DNA of 64,000 nt from contig NZ_SLWO01000004.1 in assembly GCF_004340665.1 (NCBI RefSeq), positions 613,784 to 677,783 of the forward strand, read 5' to 3'. Below the pieces are notes generated by a model. The model worked only from the letters and a program-made list of their open reading frames with translations, was not told the origin of the DNA and did no database searches. The DNA is from Pedobacter psychrotolerans. Its GTDB lineage: Bacteria > Bacteroidota > Bacteroidia > Sphingobacteriales > Sphingobacteriaceae. The position numbers were made by a program, and so were the translations under genes. This document shows positions 54,839 through 63,331 of this stretch, piece by piece; position 1 is the stretch's first letter; each line of letters opens with the position of its first letter.

Positions 54839-55543
54839 ATGAAAAAGAACATCTCAATAGCATTACTCAGCCTCCTTTTAATTGTAGTTGCATCAGCCTG
54901 TAATGAAGATGAAAAAACAATTTCAACTACAAAAGCAAGTGCTGGCACAACAAATGTGAATCAGCCGGAAGTACAATATGGGTTGCCCATTATGGTAAAG
55001 AACACGGATATATTGATGTATCCTCTAAGTTTAAATAGCAAGGATCAAGATAGTGACAAAAGGGAAGTAAAAAGCATTCACTGGAATTTCATATTTTATA
55101 ATGTAATATCAGGAACCAAGGATTTCCTTACGAGAGAAAAGTTGATCATCAATAGTTTCCAAATTGGTGATTCAGAAAAGGGAACAAGCAATCAGCCAAC
55201 ATTATCAGATCAGTTTATTTATTATGATATTAACGATGCTGATACTGATGGAGATAAGAAATTGACAAGCAAAGATGCCAATAAGCTTTATTTTTCAACA
55301 TTGGGAGGAAAGTCATTTATCAGGATAACCCCTAACAATTACACGCTAAGTGGATGGACATTAGACAATAAACATGATCTCATTTTATTAAATTTAATTA
55401 AAAATGTAAGTGGTGATAAAAAATCCAATCATCTGCCAGAAGTTGAATATTTCACTTACAATTTGAAAACCGGTATTTTAAAAGCAGTTTTTGATCAAAA
55501 ATTAAAACATGAAATTGAAAATTTAGCGAAGAAAGTATTGTAA
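54839..55543 (+). CDS. Lipoprotein with dockerin-like Ca2+ loop
   Basis: A 234-aa predicted lipoprotein (lipobox ASAC, Cys21). Residues 135-146 read DTDGDKKLTSKD, matching the 12-residue calcium loop of dockerin/EF-hand proteins (Asp135, 137, 139, 146), followed by a helix (ANKLYF). The rest is beta-rich with a repeated aromatic pattern. No family recognised. It is probably periplasmic or surface exposed. It is monocistronic. Confidence 0.65.
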   Translation: MKKNISIALLSLLLIVVASACNEDEKTISTTKASAGTTNVNQPEVQYGLPIMVKNTDILMYPLSLNSKDQDSDKREVKSIHWNFIFYNVISGTKDFLTREKLIINSFQIGDSEKGTSNQPTLSDQFIYYDINDADTDGDKKLTSKDANKLYFSTLGGKSFIRITPNNYTLSGWTLDNKHDLILLNLIKNVSGDKKSNHLPEVEYFTYNLKTGILKAVFDQKLKHEIENLAKKVL

Positions 55544-55673
55544 TACCCACTAAAATCTAGTGGTTCATCAGAATGAGAAATTAAGTTTTAATAAATTAAG
55601 GATCACTTCTATCACACTCTTTTCTCTGATTAACATAAAACCTTCATTTTCTTTAAAAAATCAGTAAATTCTA

Positions 55674-55704
55674 TTTGTTTAAAGGCTTTAGAATTGTAGC
55701 TTTG
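55674..55704 (+). promoter_or_regulatory. sucC promoter (TTTG-N19-TAGCTTTG)
   Basis: TTTG at 55674-55677 and TAGCTTTG at 55697-55704 with a 19-bp spacer match the Bacteroidota vegetative consensus exactly. Transcription would start near 55711, leaving a leader of about 10 nt. Confidence 0.8.
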
Positions 55705-55721
55705 GGCAAATTTTGTAGCAA

Positions 55722-56921
55722 ATGAATATTCACGAATACCAGGGTAAACAAATATTAAAAAGTTTCGGTGTTAACGTTCAAGAAGGAATTGTTGCCGATA
55801 CTCCGGAGCAAGCTGTTGAAGCGGCCAAGCAATTGAAGATCGATTACAACTCTGATTGGGTAGTAATTAAGGCGCAAATCCACGCTGGTGGTCGCGGTAA
55901 AGGTGGAGGTGTTAAATTAGCTAAAAACCTTGATGAAGTTAAACAACGTGCTACTGATATCATTGGTATGCAACTGGTTACACCCCAAACCGGGCCTGAA
56001 GGTAAATTGGTGAGTAAGATTTTGGTAGCTCAGGATGTTTATTATCCAGGTGCATCAGAAACTAAAGAATTCTACATCTCCGTATTGTTAGATCGTGCTG
56101 CAGGCCGTAACATCATCATGTACAGTACTGAAGGCGGTATGGATATTGAAGAGGTTGCAGAACATACGCCACACTTAATTTTTAAAGAAGAAATTGATCC
56201 TAAAGTTGGTTTACAAGGTTTCCAAGCTCGTAAAATAGCTTTCAAATTGGGTTTGAGCGGTGTTGCACACAAAGAAATGGTTAAATTTGTATCCGCTTTA
56301 TATAAAGCATACGATGCAACTGATTCTGCAATGTTTGAAATTAATCCGGTATTAAAAACAAGTGATGATAAAATTATTGCTGTTGATGCTAAAGTTGATT
56401 TAGACGAAAATGCATTATTCCGCCATAAAGATTATGCAGCAATGCGTGATACCATGGAAGAAGATCCAATGGAAGTTGAAGCAAGCGCTTCTAACCTGAA
56501 CTTTGTTAACCTTGATGGAAACGTAGGTTGTATGGTTAATGGTGCTGGTTTAGCAATGGCCACTATGGATATAATTAAATTGGCTGGTGGTGAGCCCGCT
56601 AACTTCTTAGATGTTGGTGGAACTGCCAACGCACAAACAGTTAAAGCGGCTTTCAACATTATTTTGAAAGACCCAAATGTTAAAGCAATTTTAATTAACA
56701 TTTTTGGTGGTATTGTTCGTTGTGATCGTGTTGCTCAAGGTGTTATTGATGCTTATCAAGAAATTGGAAATATCCCTGTGCCAATCATTTGTCGTTTACA
56801 AGGTACAAACGCAGAAGAAGCTAAAAAATTAATTGATGAGTCTGGACTTAAAGTATTCTCAGCAATTGCTTTAAAAGAAGCTGCTGATTTAGTTACAAAA
56901 GTACTTGCTGAAAAAGCATAA
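55722..56921 (+). CDS. sucC: Succinyl-CoA ligase (ADP-forming) beta subunit
   Basis: A 399-aa SucC of the citric-acid cycle. It starts [17 protein letters not shown], the standard N-terminus. The ATP-grasp domain (about 1-235) shows [23 protein letters not shown] and [27 protein letters not shown]. The C-terminal CoA-binding-like domain shows [25 protein letters not shown] and [13 protein letters not shown]. The sucD partner is not adjacent. A strong terminator follows. Confidence 0.96.
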   Translation: MNIHEYQGKQILKSFGVNVQEGIVADTPEQAVEAAKQLKIDYNSDWVVIKAQIHAGGRGKGGGVKLAKNLDEVKQRATDIIGMQLVTPQTGPEGKLVSKILVAQDVYYPGASETKEFYISVLLDRAAGRNIIMYSTEGGMDIEEVAEHTPHLIFKEEIDPKVGLQGFQARKIAFKLGLSGVAHKEMVKFVSALYKAYDATDSAMFEINPVLKTSDDKIIAVDAKVDLDENALFRHKDYAAMRDTMEEDPMEVEASASNLNFVNLDGNVGCMVNGAGLAMATMDIIKLAGGEPANFLDVGGTANAQTVKAAFNIILKDPNVKAILINIFGGIVRCDRVAQGVIDAYQEIGNIPVPIICRLQGTNAEEAKKLIDESGLKVFSAIALKEAADLVTKVLAEKA

Positions 56922-57001
56922 GAACTGAAGATTAAAAGTTGAAAGATTAAAGCTTAAAATAAGGAAACTGAAAGCTAAGCTATATTCGACTTAATTATAT
57001 T

Positions 57002-57036
57002 AAACAGCCTGTTCATCATTGATGAACAGGCTGTTT
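57002..57036 (+). terminator. Intrinsic terminator after sucC
   Basis: A perfect 17-bp inverted repeat with a single-nucleotide centre (AAACAGCCTGTTCATCA and complement); with a realistic loop the stem is about 15 bp. Confidence 0.85.
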
Positions 57037-57158
57037 GCATTTAGACAAATGCTCGCCATAAGTTTCACCATTTCATTTGAATATTCCTGATAAATAAATA
57101 ACTAACAAAGTAGTTTTTCAGTTTATTTATTTTATCTTGTTGGACACAAAAAACACAA

Positions 57159-57845
57159 ATGAAAATGTAAAAAACAACTATTAACACTGGCAGTGCTATG
57201 CGCTGTCGCATTTACTTCAAATGCACAAACTGAAAAGGGAGATAACTTAATTGGCGGAAGTATATCTTACAACAGAGATAAACAAAAGCCAGAAAATCTC
57301 AATAATCTGACCTCTCAGGAATCTACAAACTTTGCTATCACACCCCGTTTTGGCCATTTTATTAGCAAAAATCTGGCATTAGGCTTAAGCGTGGGCTTTA
57401 CAAGAAGTAAAAATTCCTCTGAATTAAGCGTTTACACAGGTAATAATACAATAATCAGCAATTTAGAAAGTAAAAATGACAACTTCAATTTAGGTCCTTT
57501 CGTGAGGTATTATGTTAATATAATTGATAAGTTAAATTTTTTGGTCAGGGTAATGTATCAGTTGCTTTTGGAAAGTCTGTTTCGCTAGATGGTGGCTCAA
57601 TTACGGTTATTCCTCGGAGTACAAAGTATAAAACCACATCATATGCGGCAGCAGTTAATCCAGGCTTTGCATTCTTTCCAACGAAGCACTGGGCATTTGA
57701 GTTTTCGTTTTCTTTACTTTCTTATTACAATCACAAAATGAAAGATGACGGCAATAATGCATATTCTCTGGCTTATCAAAATCAAGGTTTCCGCTTCGGA
57801 CTCGATTCTTTCAGTCCAAGCATAGGACTTAACTACCACTTTTAA
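57159..57845 (+). pseudogene. Broken outer-membrane beta-barrel gene
   Basis: A disabled paralogue of the intact gene at 60375. The signal-peptide region is readable in frame 1 (KKQLLTLAVLCAVAFTSNAQTEKG) but its ATG at 57159 is out of frame because of an apparent 7-nt insertion (ATGAAA-ATGTAAA). A second lesion is in the T-run at about 57535-57541: adding one T restores LNFFGQGNVSVAFG, in line with the paralogue's FKFFGQLSVPMEFG. From there the frame runs to the stop at 57843-57845 with AVNPGFAFFPTKHWAFEF and ends in a barrel-type NYHF. A terminator follows, so the break is probably recent. Confidence 0.82.
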
Positions 57846-57848
57846 TAA

Positions 57849-57883
57849 AAAAACTCCGTCTTGATGAAAGGCGGAGTTTTTTA
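57849..57883 (+). terminator. Terminator after the broken beta-barrel gene
   Basis: Stem ACTCCGTCTT with AAGGCGGAGT (one G-T pair), A-run before and TTTTTT after; works in both directions. Confidence 0.8.
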
Positions 57884-57919
57884 ACTATTGGTTGTTTGGA
57901 AGATTAATAGTAGTAGCTT

Positions 57920-58105
57920 ACATTATACAGCTATGAGGATAACTCCCTTCCTAATTTAGGCGGGGCAGGGGTGGTTAACCATCCAGTAGCATTTTTCAAT
58001 TGACAAATCATAATCTTCCTATCACTTATGGTGAGACACTAACCGATAGATGAAGGGGCTCTATTTGTAGTGGAAAAGATTTCTCCACTGCGGTCGAAAT
58101 GGTGA
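57920..58105. repeat. Dispersed repeat, inverted copy of 63153-63331
   Basis: About 180 bp that matches the reverse complement of 63153-63331 with substitutions and small gaps: ACATTATACAGCTATGAGG at one end, ACAAATCATAATCTTCC and GTGGAAAAGATTTCTCCACT further on. Non-coding. It fills most of the gap between the broken barrel gene and the MFS gene. Confidence 0.85.
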
Positions 58106-58197
58106 TAAATGAAATTCTACCATTAACCTACTCGATAGATAAAAATGCACTAATAAAACACTTATAATCACTTCAATACCTTGATCCTCTGATTGGA

Positions 58198-59400
58198 CTA
58201 CTTTTTTCTGGTTTCTATATTCGGGAGAAAACCTGTAAGCAAACCAATCAACGGTAAAAAAGCACAAATGCTAAATACATATTCTATACCTTTCGAATCT
58301 GCGAGTTTTCCTAATAAGGCAGATCCAATGCCCCCCATTCCAAAAGCGAAGCCAAAGAATAAGCCAGCTACGAGGCCCACTTTTCCCGGAATCAATTCCT
58401 GCGCATAAACTAAAATGGCAGAGAATGCAGAAGCTAAAATCATCCCAATGGGAACGATAAGTACACCTATCCAAAATAAATTAGCATGAGGCAGTAGCAA
58501 TGCAAAAGGTGCTGTTCCTAAAATGGAAGCCCAGATTACATATTTTCTCCCTACCTTATCCCCTATTGGGCCTCCCAACAATGTACCTGCGGCTACGGAA
58601 AATAGAAACACAAACAAATAAATTTGAGAGGTTTGAACAGATACCTTAAATTTATGAATCAGATAAAAGGTAAAATAATTCGTCAAGCTCGCCATATAAA
58701 AATATTTCGAGAAAATTAATAGCAATAAAATAACGACAGAAAAAATCACCTTGTTGCGTGAGAATCGGCTAACTTCAGTTTGAATGGCTGTTTTCTTACT
58801 TCTGGCAATCATAAAACCTCTATACCAATTGCCTACATAGCTCAATATTACAATAGCCAAAAGGGCAATTGCAGAAAACCAGATCACACTAAACTGGCCA
58901 TAAGGCACAATAATCCATGCGGCCAGTAATGGTCCTAAAGAACTACCAGCATTTCCCCCCAATTGAAATACAGATTGTGCTAAACCTCTTTTTTCTCCAG
59001 ATGCTGCATGAGCCATTCGCGAAGCTTCCGGATGGAATATGGATGAGCCAATACCAATAAAGGCAACAGAAATGAGCATGGTATAAAAATGAGCAGATTG
59101 AGAAAGTGTAATCAAGCCAATAAGCGTGAAACCCATACCTACTGCTAGGGAATAAGGTTGAGGTTTTTTATCGGTATATAAGCCCACGAAAGGCTGTAGT
59201 AATGATGCAGCCATTTGAAAAGTAAGCGTAATTAAGCCGATCTGTGAGAAGCTTAAACCATAACTCGACTTGATAACAGGATAAATGGCAGGAATTAAGG
59301 ACTGAATGGTATCATTTAACAAATGAGAGAAACTCAAGGCAAACAAAATGGGAAAAACAGTTTTTTCAATAATTGGAGAAACGCTATTATTTTCACGCAT
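58198..59400 (-). CDS. Fsr-like MFS transporter
   Basis: A 400-aa major-facilitator protein with 12 predicted helices. The N-terminus (FALSFSHLLNDTIQSLIPAIYPVIKSSYGLSFSQIGLI) and the motifs FQMAASLLQPFVGLYTDKKP, GIGSSIFHPEASRMAH and FQLGGNAGSSLGPLLAAWI match the fosmidomycin-resistance (Fsr) family of drug efflux pumps. It is divergent from the FMN reductase; an imperfect palindrome lies between the two. Actual substrate unknown. Confidence 0.87.
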   Translation of the reverse strand: MRENNSVSPIIEKTVFPILFALSFSHLLNDTIQSLIPAIYPVIKSSYGLSFSQIGLITLTFQMAASLLQPFVGLYTDKKPQPYSLAVGMGFTLIGLITLSQSAHFYTMLISVAFIGIGSSIFHPEASRMAHAASGEKRGLAQSVFQLGGNAGSSLGPLLAAWIIVPYGQFSVIWFSAIALLAIVILSYVGNWYRGFMIARSKKTAIQTEVSRFSRNKVIFSVVILLLLIFSKYFYMASLTNYFTFYLIHKFKVSVQTSQIYLFVFLFSVAAGTLLGGPIGDKVGRKYVIWASILGTAPFALLLPHANLFWIGVLIVPIGMILASAFSAILVYAQELIPGKVGLVAGLFFGFAFGMGGIGSALLGKLADSKGIEYVFSICAFLPLIGLLTGFLPNIETRKK

Positions 59401-59427
59401 AAGTATTTAATATGATAATTAAGTGCC

Positions 59428-59452
59428 GCTATTATTAATCTGTAATAGTAGC
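59428..59452. promoter_or_regulatory. Imperfect palindrome in a divergent intergenic region
   Basis: GCTATTATTA (59428-59437), 5-bp centre, TAATAGTAGC (59443-59452), one mismatch. It lies 28 bp before the MFS start and 52 bp before the FMN reductase start; a candidate site for a repressor shared by both genes. Confidence 0.4.
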
Positions 59453-59503
59453 ATGCACATAATAAAGAAAAAAACTTTTATACGCAATGACCGTTTAGAT
59501 AAT

Positions 59504-60061
59504 ATGGAAAAAAACAAAAAAATAATCGGCTTGTGCGGGAGTCTTCGAACAGGTTCCTATAATGAAATGTTGTTAAAAGTAGCAGGCAGTTTGTTACCTG
59601 ATGATGTAGACTTCGAAATTGTAAAGTATGATGATATTCCTGTTTACAATGAGGATCATGACACACCAAAGGCGAGCGAACGTCCAGCTAGTGTAACTAA
59701 ATTTAGGGAATTGCTGGAAGCTGCTGATGCTTTTATTATAGCATCGCCAGAATATAATTATTCTATTCCCGGTGGATTAAAAAATGCTATCGACTGGGCA
59801 AGTCGTGGAAAGGATAGTCCACTGATGCATAAACCTGTTGCCGTTATGGGTGCTACTCAAGGCCTTTGGGGTACAGTAAGAATGCAGGCTGCATTTCTTC
59901 CGGTTTTTACCTTCTTGAATATGAATCCGGTTTTACAGCCAGAAGTTTTAATTGCCCAGGCTCAAAATAAATTTGATGATGCTGGCCACCTAAATGATGA
60001 CATGGCATTGGGCTTAATTAAAAAGAAACTAGAGCATCTGGTTTCTGCGAGTAAAGTATAA
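59504..60061 (+). CDS. NAD(P)H-dependent FMN reductase
   Basis: A 185-aa flavodoxin-fold oxidoreductase. The start is ATG 59504 (MEKNKKIIGLCGSLR); the 27 upstream codons have no family similarity. The FMN phosphate-binding loop is GSLRTGSYN. The isoalloxazine-binding segment is ASPEYNYSIPGGLKNAIDWASR, followed by VAVMGATQGLWG. The ChrR/AzoR/ArsH-like family reduces quinones, chromate or azo compounds with NAD(P)H; the natural substrate is not evident. Divergent from an efflux pump, which hints at a detoxification pair. Confidence 0.88.
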   Translation: MEKNKKIIGLCGSLRTGSYNEMLLKVAGSLLPDDVDFEIVKYDDIPVYNEDHDTPKASERPASVTKFRELLEAADAFIIASPEYNYSIPGGLKNAIDWASRGKDSPLMHKPVAVMGATQGLWGTVRMQAAFLPVFTFLNMNPVLQPEVLIAQAQNKFDDAGHLNDDMALGLIKKKLEHLVSASKV

Positions 60062-60374
60062 AAACAAAACAGACATTCCCCATAGCGCTGCCATAATAAC
60101 AGCAAAAAAACTGACATTTATGCTAAAAAAGTCAGACTGTCAACTTTCTTAAACTGAAAAGTTAATCAATTGATTGATTTTTAGTCACACAAAAATAATA
60201 ATGATTTAACACCTATTTTATATATCGTTATCAATTAAGCAGTTAATATAAAACTGATTTTTTGATGACGATATGATATTTTATTGGCATCGATATTGAC
60301 TTTTAACCAAATATAGTCAGATATTAAAAAAGTAAAATTGACTATATTTTTAATAACAAATAAATAATAAAACG
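60062..60374. other. Intergenic region upstream of the beta-barrel gene
   Basis: About 310 bp, AT-rich, no ORF. It contains the 11-bp inverted repeat at 60309-60349, 25 bp before the barrel gene. Confidence 0.5.
60309..60349 (+). promoter_or_regulatory. 11-bp inverted repeat upstream of the beta-barrel gene
   Basis: AAATATAGTCA (60309-60319) and TGACTATATTT (60339-60349) pair perfectly across a 19-nt AT-rich centre, 25 nt before the start codon. It could be a dimer operator or a leader hairpin. Confidence 0.4.
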
Positions 60375-60977
60375 ATGAAAAAATTATTATTATCATTAGT
60401 TGCTGTTGCAGGTTTAGTTTACGGTGCAAATGCACAAACTGAAAAAGGAAAAGTAATGTTAGGCGGTAGCATAGGTTTCAATTCTACAAAAGTAGAAGGC
60501 GCTGCAAAATCTGATGTAAGCTTTAACATTGTACCAAATGTTGGTTATTTCGTAAGTGATAACTTTGCTATTGGTACGGGTGTTGGTTATACATCTGATA
60601 AAGAAGTAAGTAGAAACAATATCAATCAGGCATTTAAAGTAGCACCTTTCGGTCGTTACTATGTTAACTTATCAGATCAGTTTAAATTCTTCGGTCAGTT
60701 ATCTGTACCAATGGAATTTGGAAACAATAAATTTGTAGATAACAATGGCGATACCGGAGCGAAAATTGCAAAAACTACTAATATTGGCGTTAACCTTGCA
60801 CCAGGTTTTGCTTTCTTCCCAACTAAAAGAATTGGTATCGAAGTTTCTGTTAACGGTTTAGGCTACAATAACCTAAAAGTTAAAAATGAAGTTACAGGCA
60901 ATGAAATCACCACTAATTCTTTTGGCTTAGAGGCAAGTACTTTAGCACCAAAATTAGGCGTTCAGTTTCACTTTTAG
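60375..60977 (+). CDS. Outer-membrane beta-barrel protein
   Basis: A 200-aa small porin-like protein (outer-membrane protein beta-barrel family) with signal peptide ending at ANAQ (about residue 21). The mature part alternates strands (VMLGGSIGFNS, FNIVPNVGYFVSDNFAIGTGVGYT, APFGRYYVNLSDQFKFFGQLSVPMEFG, APGFAFFPTKRIGIEVSVNGLGY) and ends in VQFHF, the C-terminal aromatic signal for barrel assembly. It is the intact paralogue of the broken gene at 57159. Confidence 0.88.
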   Translation: MKKLLLSLVAVAGLVYGANAQTEKGKVMLGGSIGFNSTKVEGAAKSDVSFNIVPNVGYFVSDNFAIGTGVGYTSDKEVSRNNINQAFKVAPFGRYYVNLSDQFKFFGQLSVPMEFGNNKFVDNNGDTGAKIAKTTNIGVNLAPGFAFFPTKRIGIEVSVNGLGYNNLKVKNEVTGNEITTNSFGLEASTLAPKLGVQFHF

Positions 60978-60979
60978 TG

Positions 60980-60998
60980 TTTAGTGCTTAGCACTAAA
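60980..60998 (+). other. Short palindrome after the beta-barrel gene
   Basis: TTTAGTGCT-T-AGCACTAAA, a 9-bp inverted repeat 2 bp after the stop codon and ahead of the main terminator; possibly an mRNA 3'-end stabiliser. Confidence 0.4.
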
Positions 60999-61017
60999 AT
61001 AATTAAACTTTTTATAG

Positions 61018-61051
61018 CGCGTCCCGACTTAAAGCCGGGACGCGTTTTTTT
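61018..61051 (+). terminator. Strong intrinsic terminator
   Basis: GC-rich 9-bp stem CGCGTCCCG (61018-61026) with CGGGACGCG (61036-61044), followed by seven T. It ends the beta-barrel transcript; the convergent M28 gene stops at 61050. Confidence 0.9.
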
Positions 61052-62708
61052 ATTTCTTTTCTCTTATGGCTTTAAATTCTGAGCCCGCTTTCCATTTTGG
61101 ATAGGTGTCTTCGTTGCTTAAGCGATAACCTAAATCAAAAACCAATCTTACATCTTCCACAATTCCAGATAAATCCCAGGTTTTCGCGTCGAAATTATCC
61201 TGAGGAGAATGATATCTGAATTTGGTAAAGTCGGCTACCTGTGTTAGGCCCCAGGCTCTGCCATTTTTGATATTATCTACACCAGAACCTGTAAATAAAG
61301 ATGGCACCCCTACTTTAGCCAGGTTAAAATGATCAGACCGATAATACAATCCTGAAGATGGAACGGGATCTGGAACGACTACCCTTCCTTGCTTTTTCGC
61401 TGAAGTTGCGGCATAATCTTCAAGTTCTGACTGGCCAAAACCATACACCACGATATCTTTCGTTTTGCCAGCTATGCCCATCATATCCATGTTAATGTTA
61501 GCTACTGTTTTAGCCAATGGAAAAACTGGATGCTTGGCATAGTATTCCGATCCTAGAAGCCCCTGCTCTTCGGCAGTGTATGAAATAAATAAAATACTCC
61601 GCTCTGGTTTTTTAGGCAATTTTTTAAATGCCGTTGCCAGTTCTAATAAAGAAGCTACTCCTGTGGCGTTATCTACCGCACCGTTGTAGATGGAATCTCC
61701 CTTTACCTTTTCACCAATACCTAGATGATCCCAATGGGCAGAATATATAATGGCCTCATCCTGATGCTTACCTCCTGGAACTTTTGCCAGTACATTATAG
61801 GATACCGATTTTTTGATTTTATTTTTGACGGTTAATGAAGTAGTTAAACCTAAATCAACAGCCTTAAAGCCTTTCTTCTTTGCCGTGGCCATTAAGGCAT
61901 CACTTTTTCCGGCCAATTTAAAAAGCGATTTTGCCTTATCTAAATTGATCCATCCCTCAACCACAGTTCTATTCATTCCGTTATCTTCAGATTGAAGATT
62001 GAGTTTTGATTTAGACCAACCACTTCTCACCACACTCCATGGATATGCAGCAGGCTCGGTATCATGAATAATGAGTACTCCAGCAGCACCCTGTCTGGAT
62101 GCCTCTTCAAATTTATAGGTCCACCGACCATAATAAGTCATGTTTTTTCCTTTAAATAGAGTAGAATCTGCAAAACCAGGATCATTAATCATCACGACCA
62201 CTGTTTTACCTTTTACATCCAAACCTTTGTAATCATTCCACCCATATTCTGGCGCCACAATTCCGAAGCCTGCAAATACCAACGGAGAATTGGCAATACT
62301 TACCTGATCTTGTAATCTTCGTGATCCGGCAACAAAATCAGTTAGGTAATTTAAACTTAAAGAACCCGATTTACCTTTAACCACCATCTGATCTTCGGGT
62401 ACAGATTTAATCTCTACCATAGGTACTTCCTGAAAATAACTATCGCCATTTCCGGGTTCAAGACCTAATTTTTCGAATTCAGTTTTTAAGTAGTTTATGG
62501 TTTTGGTTTCACCATTGGTGAAAGGCTTCCGACCTTCTAAACTATCTGCTGCAATAACAGAAAGGTAATGGGTTAGGCTCGAATCGTTTATCGCTTTTAC
62601 GGAAAGTGAATCAGGAGAAGTGCTGCTATTTTCACTCGTTTGTTTGCATGATGCAAATAAAAGAAGAGCACAGCCTGATAATAATATTGTTTTTTTCATC
62701 ATAATCAT
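61050..62708 (-). CDS. M28-family metallopeptidase lipoprotein with PA domain
   Basis: A 552-aa predicted lipoprotein (lipobox LLFASC); start at 62708, 62702 or 62699. A PA domain (about 130-270, SPLVFAGFGIVAPEYGWNDYKGLDVKGKTVVVM) is inserted before the M28 catalytic domain. Zinc-ligand motifs are YSAHWDHLG, GAVDNATGVA, YTAEEQGLLGS with the catalytic Glu, NMDMMG and YRSDHFNLAKVGVP. It is probably a periplasmic aminopeptidase of broad specificity. Monocistronic, convergent to the barrel gene. Confidence 0.92.
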   Translation of the reverse strand: MIMMKKTILLSGCALLLFASCKQTSENSSTSPDSLSVKAINDSSLTHYLSVIAADSLEGRKPFTNGETKTINYLKTEFEKLGLEPGNGDSYFQEVPMVEIKSVPEDQMVVKGKSGSLSLNYLTDFVAGSRRLQDQVSIANSPLVFAGFGIVAPEYGWNDYKGLDVKGKTVVVMINDPGFADSTLFKGKNMTYYGRWTYKFEEASRQGAAGVLIIHDTEPAAYPWSVVRSGWSKSKLNLQSEDNGMNRTVVEGWINLDKAKSLFKLAGKSDALMATAKKKGFKAVDLGLTTSLTVKNKIKKSVSYNVLAKVPGGKHQDEAIIYSAHWDHLGIGEKVKGDSIYNGAVDNATGVASLLELATAFKKLPKKPERSILFISYTAEEQGLLGSEYYAKHPVFPLAKTVANINMDMMGIAGKTKDIVVYGFGQSELEDYAATSAKKQGRVVVPDPVPSSGLYYRSDHFNLAKVGVPSLFTGSGVDNIKNGRAWGLTQVADFTKFRYHSPQDNFDAKTWDLSGIVEDVRLVFDLGYRLSNEDTYPKWKAGSEFKAIREKK

Positions 62709-62774
62709 GTTTTGAAATTACAAAGAAATTGGCAAAAGGGGGGCATTTTTAATCTGGTTGGTGAATTGAACCCC

Positions 62775-63130
62775 TATCCGCCTGTCGGCACCTTTCCAAT
62801 GGAAGGGAAAGGGCGATGAAAAAATATTTATCGAGACTTGCCCATTTCGTAAAATCGAACTCCCCTCCTTTTTTCAAGGAGGGGCTGGGGGTGGTTATTA
62901 ACTTATAATTTAGATGCGATAGAATTTCTATCCGCCTGTCGGCACCTTTCTTTTGGAAGGGAAAGGGCGTGAAAAAAAACATTTATCGAGACTTGCCCAT
63001 TTCGTAAAATCGAACTCCCCTCCTTTTTTTAAGGAGGGGCTGGGGGTGGTTATTAACTTATAATTTAGATGCGATAGAATTTCTATCCGCCAATTGGCAC
63101 CTTTCTTTTGGAAGGGAAAGGGCGTAAAAA
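62775..63130. repeat. Tandem ~155-bp repeats (2 full, 1 partial)
   Basis: Units start at 62775, 62929 and 63084 (spacing 154 and 155 bp). Each contains TATCCGCC...GGCACCTTTC, a GAAGGGAAAGGGCG run and a hairpin CCCCTCCTT-TTTT-AAGGAGGGG followed by CTGGGGGTGGTT. The full units are nearly identical. Apparent ORFs through them are artefacts of the repeat. Confidence 0.9.
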
Positions 63131-63152
63131 ACAAATCTCATTTAAAGAAATC

Positions 63153-63331
63153 GTCATTCGAAGTGGAGAAATCTTTTCCACTACCAAATAAAGCACATCT
63201 ATCGGTTGGTGTCTTAACATAAGTGTTCGGAAGATTATGATTTGTCATTGAAAACTGCTATTGAATTGAATTAACCACCCCCTTGCCCCTCCTAAATTAA
63301 AAGGGGAGTTCCCCTCATAGCTGTATAATGT
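63153..63331. repeat. Dispersed repeat, inverted copy of 57920-58105
   Basis: About 180 bp matching the reverse complement of 57920-58105, ending in GAGTTCCCCTCATAGCTG-TATAATGT exactly where the IS3-type element begins. Non-coding. Confidence 0.85.

Noticed and set aside
62749..63134. Two small Phe/Pro-rich proteins on the minus strand
   Set aside because: They are translations of the 155-bp repeat units and repeat each other; no start signal or family supports them.
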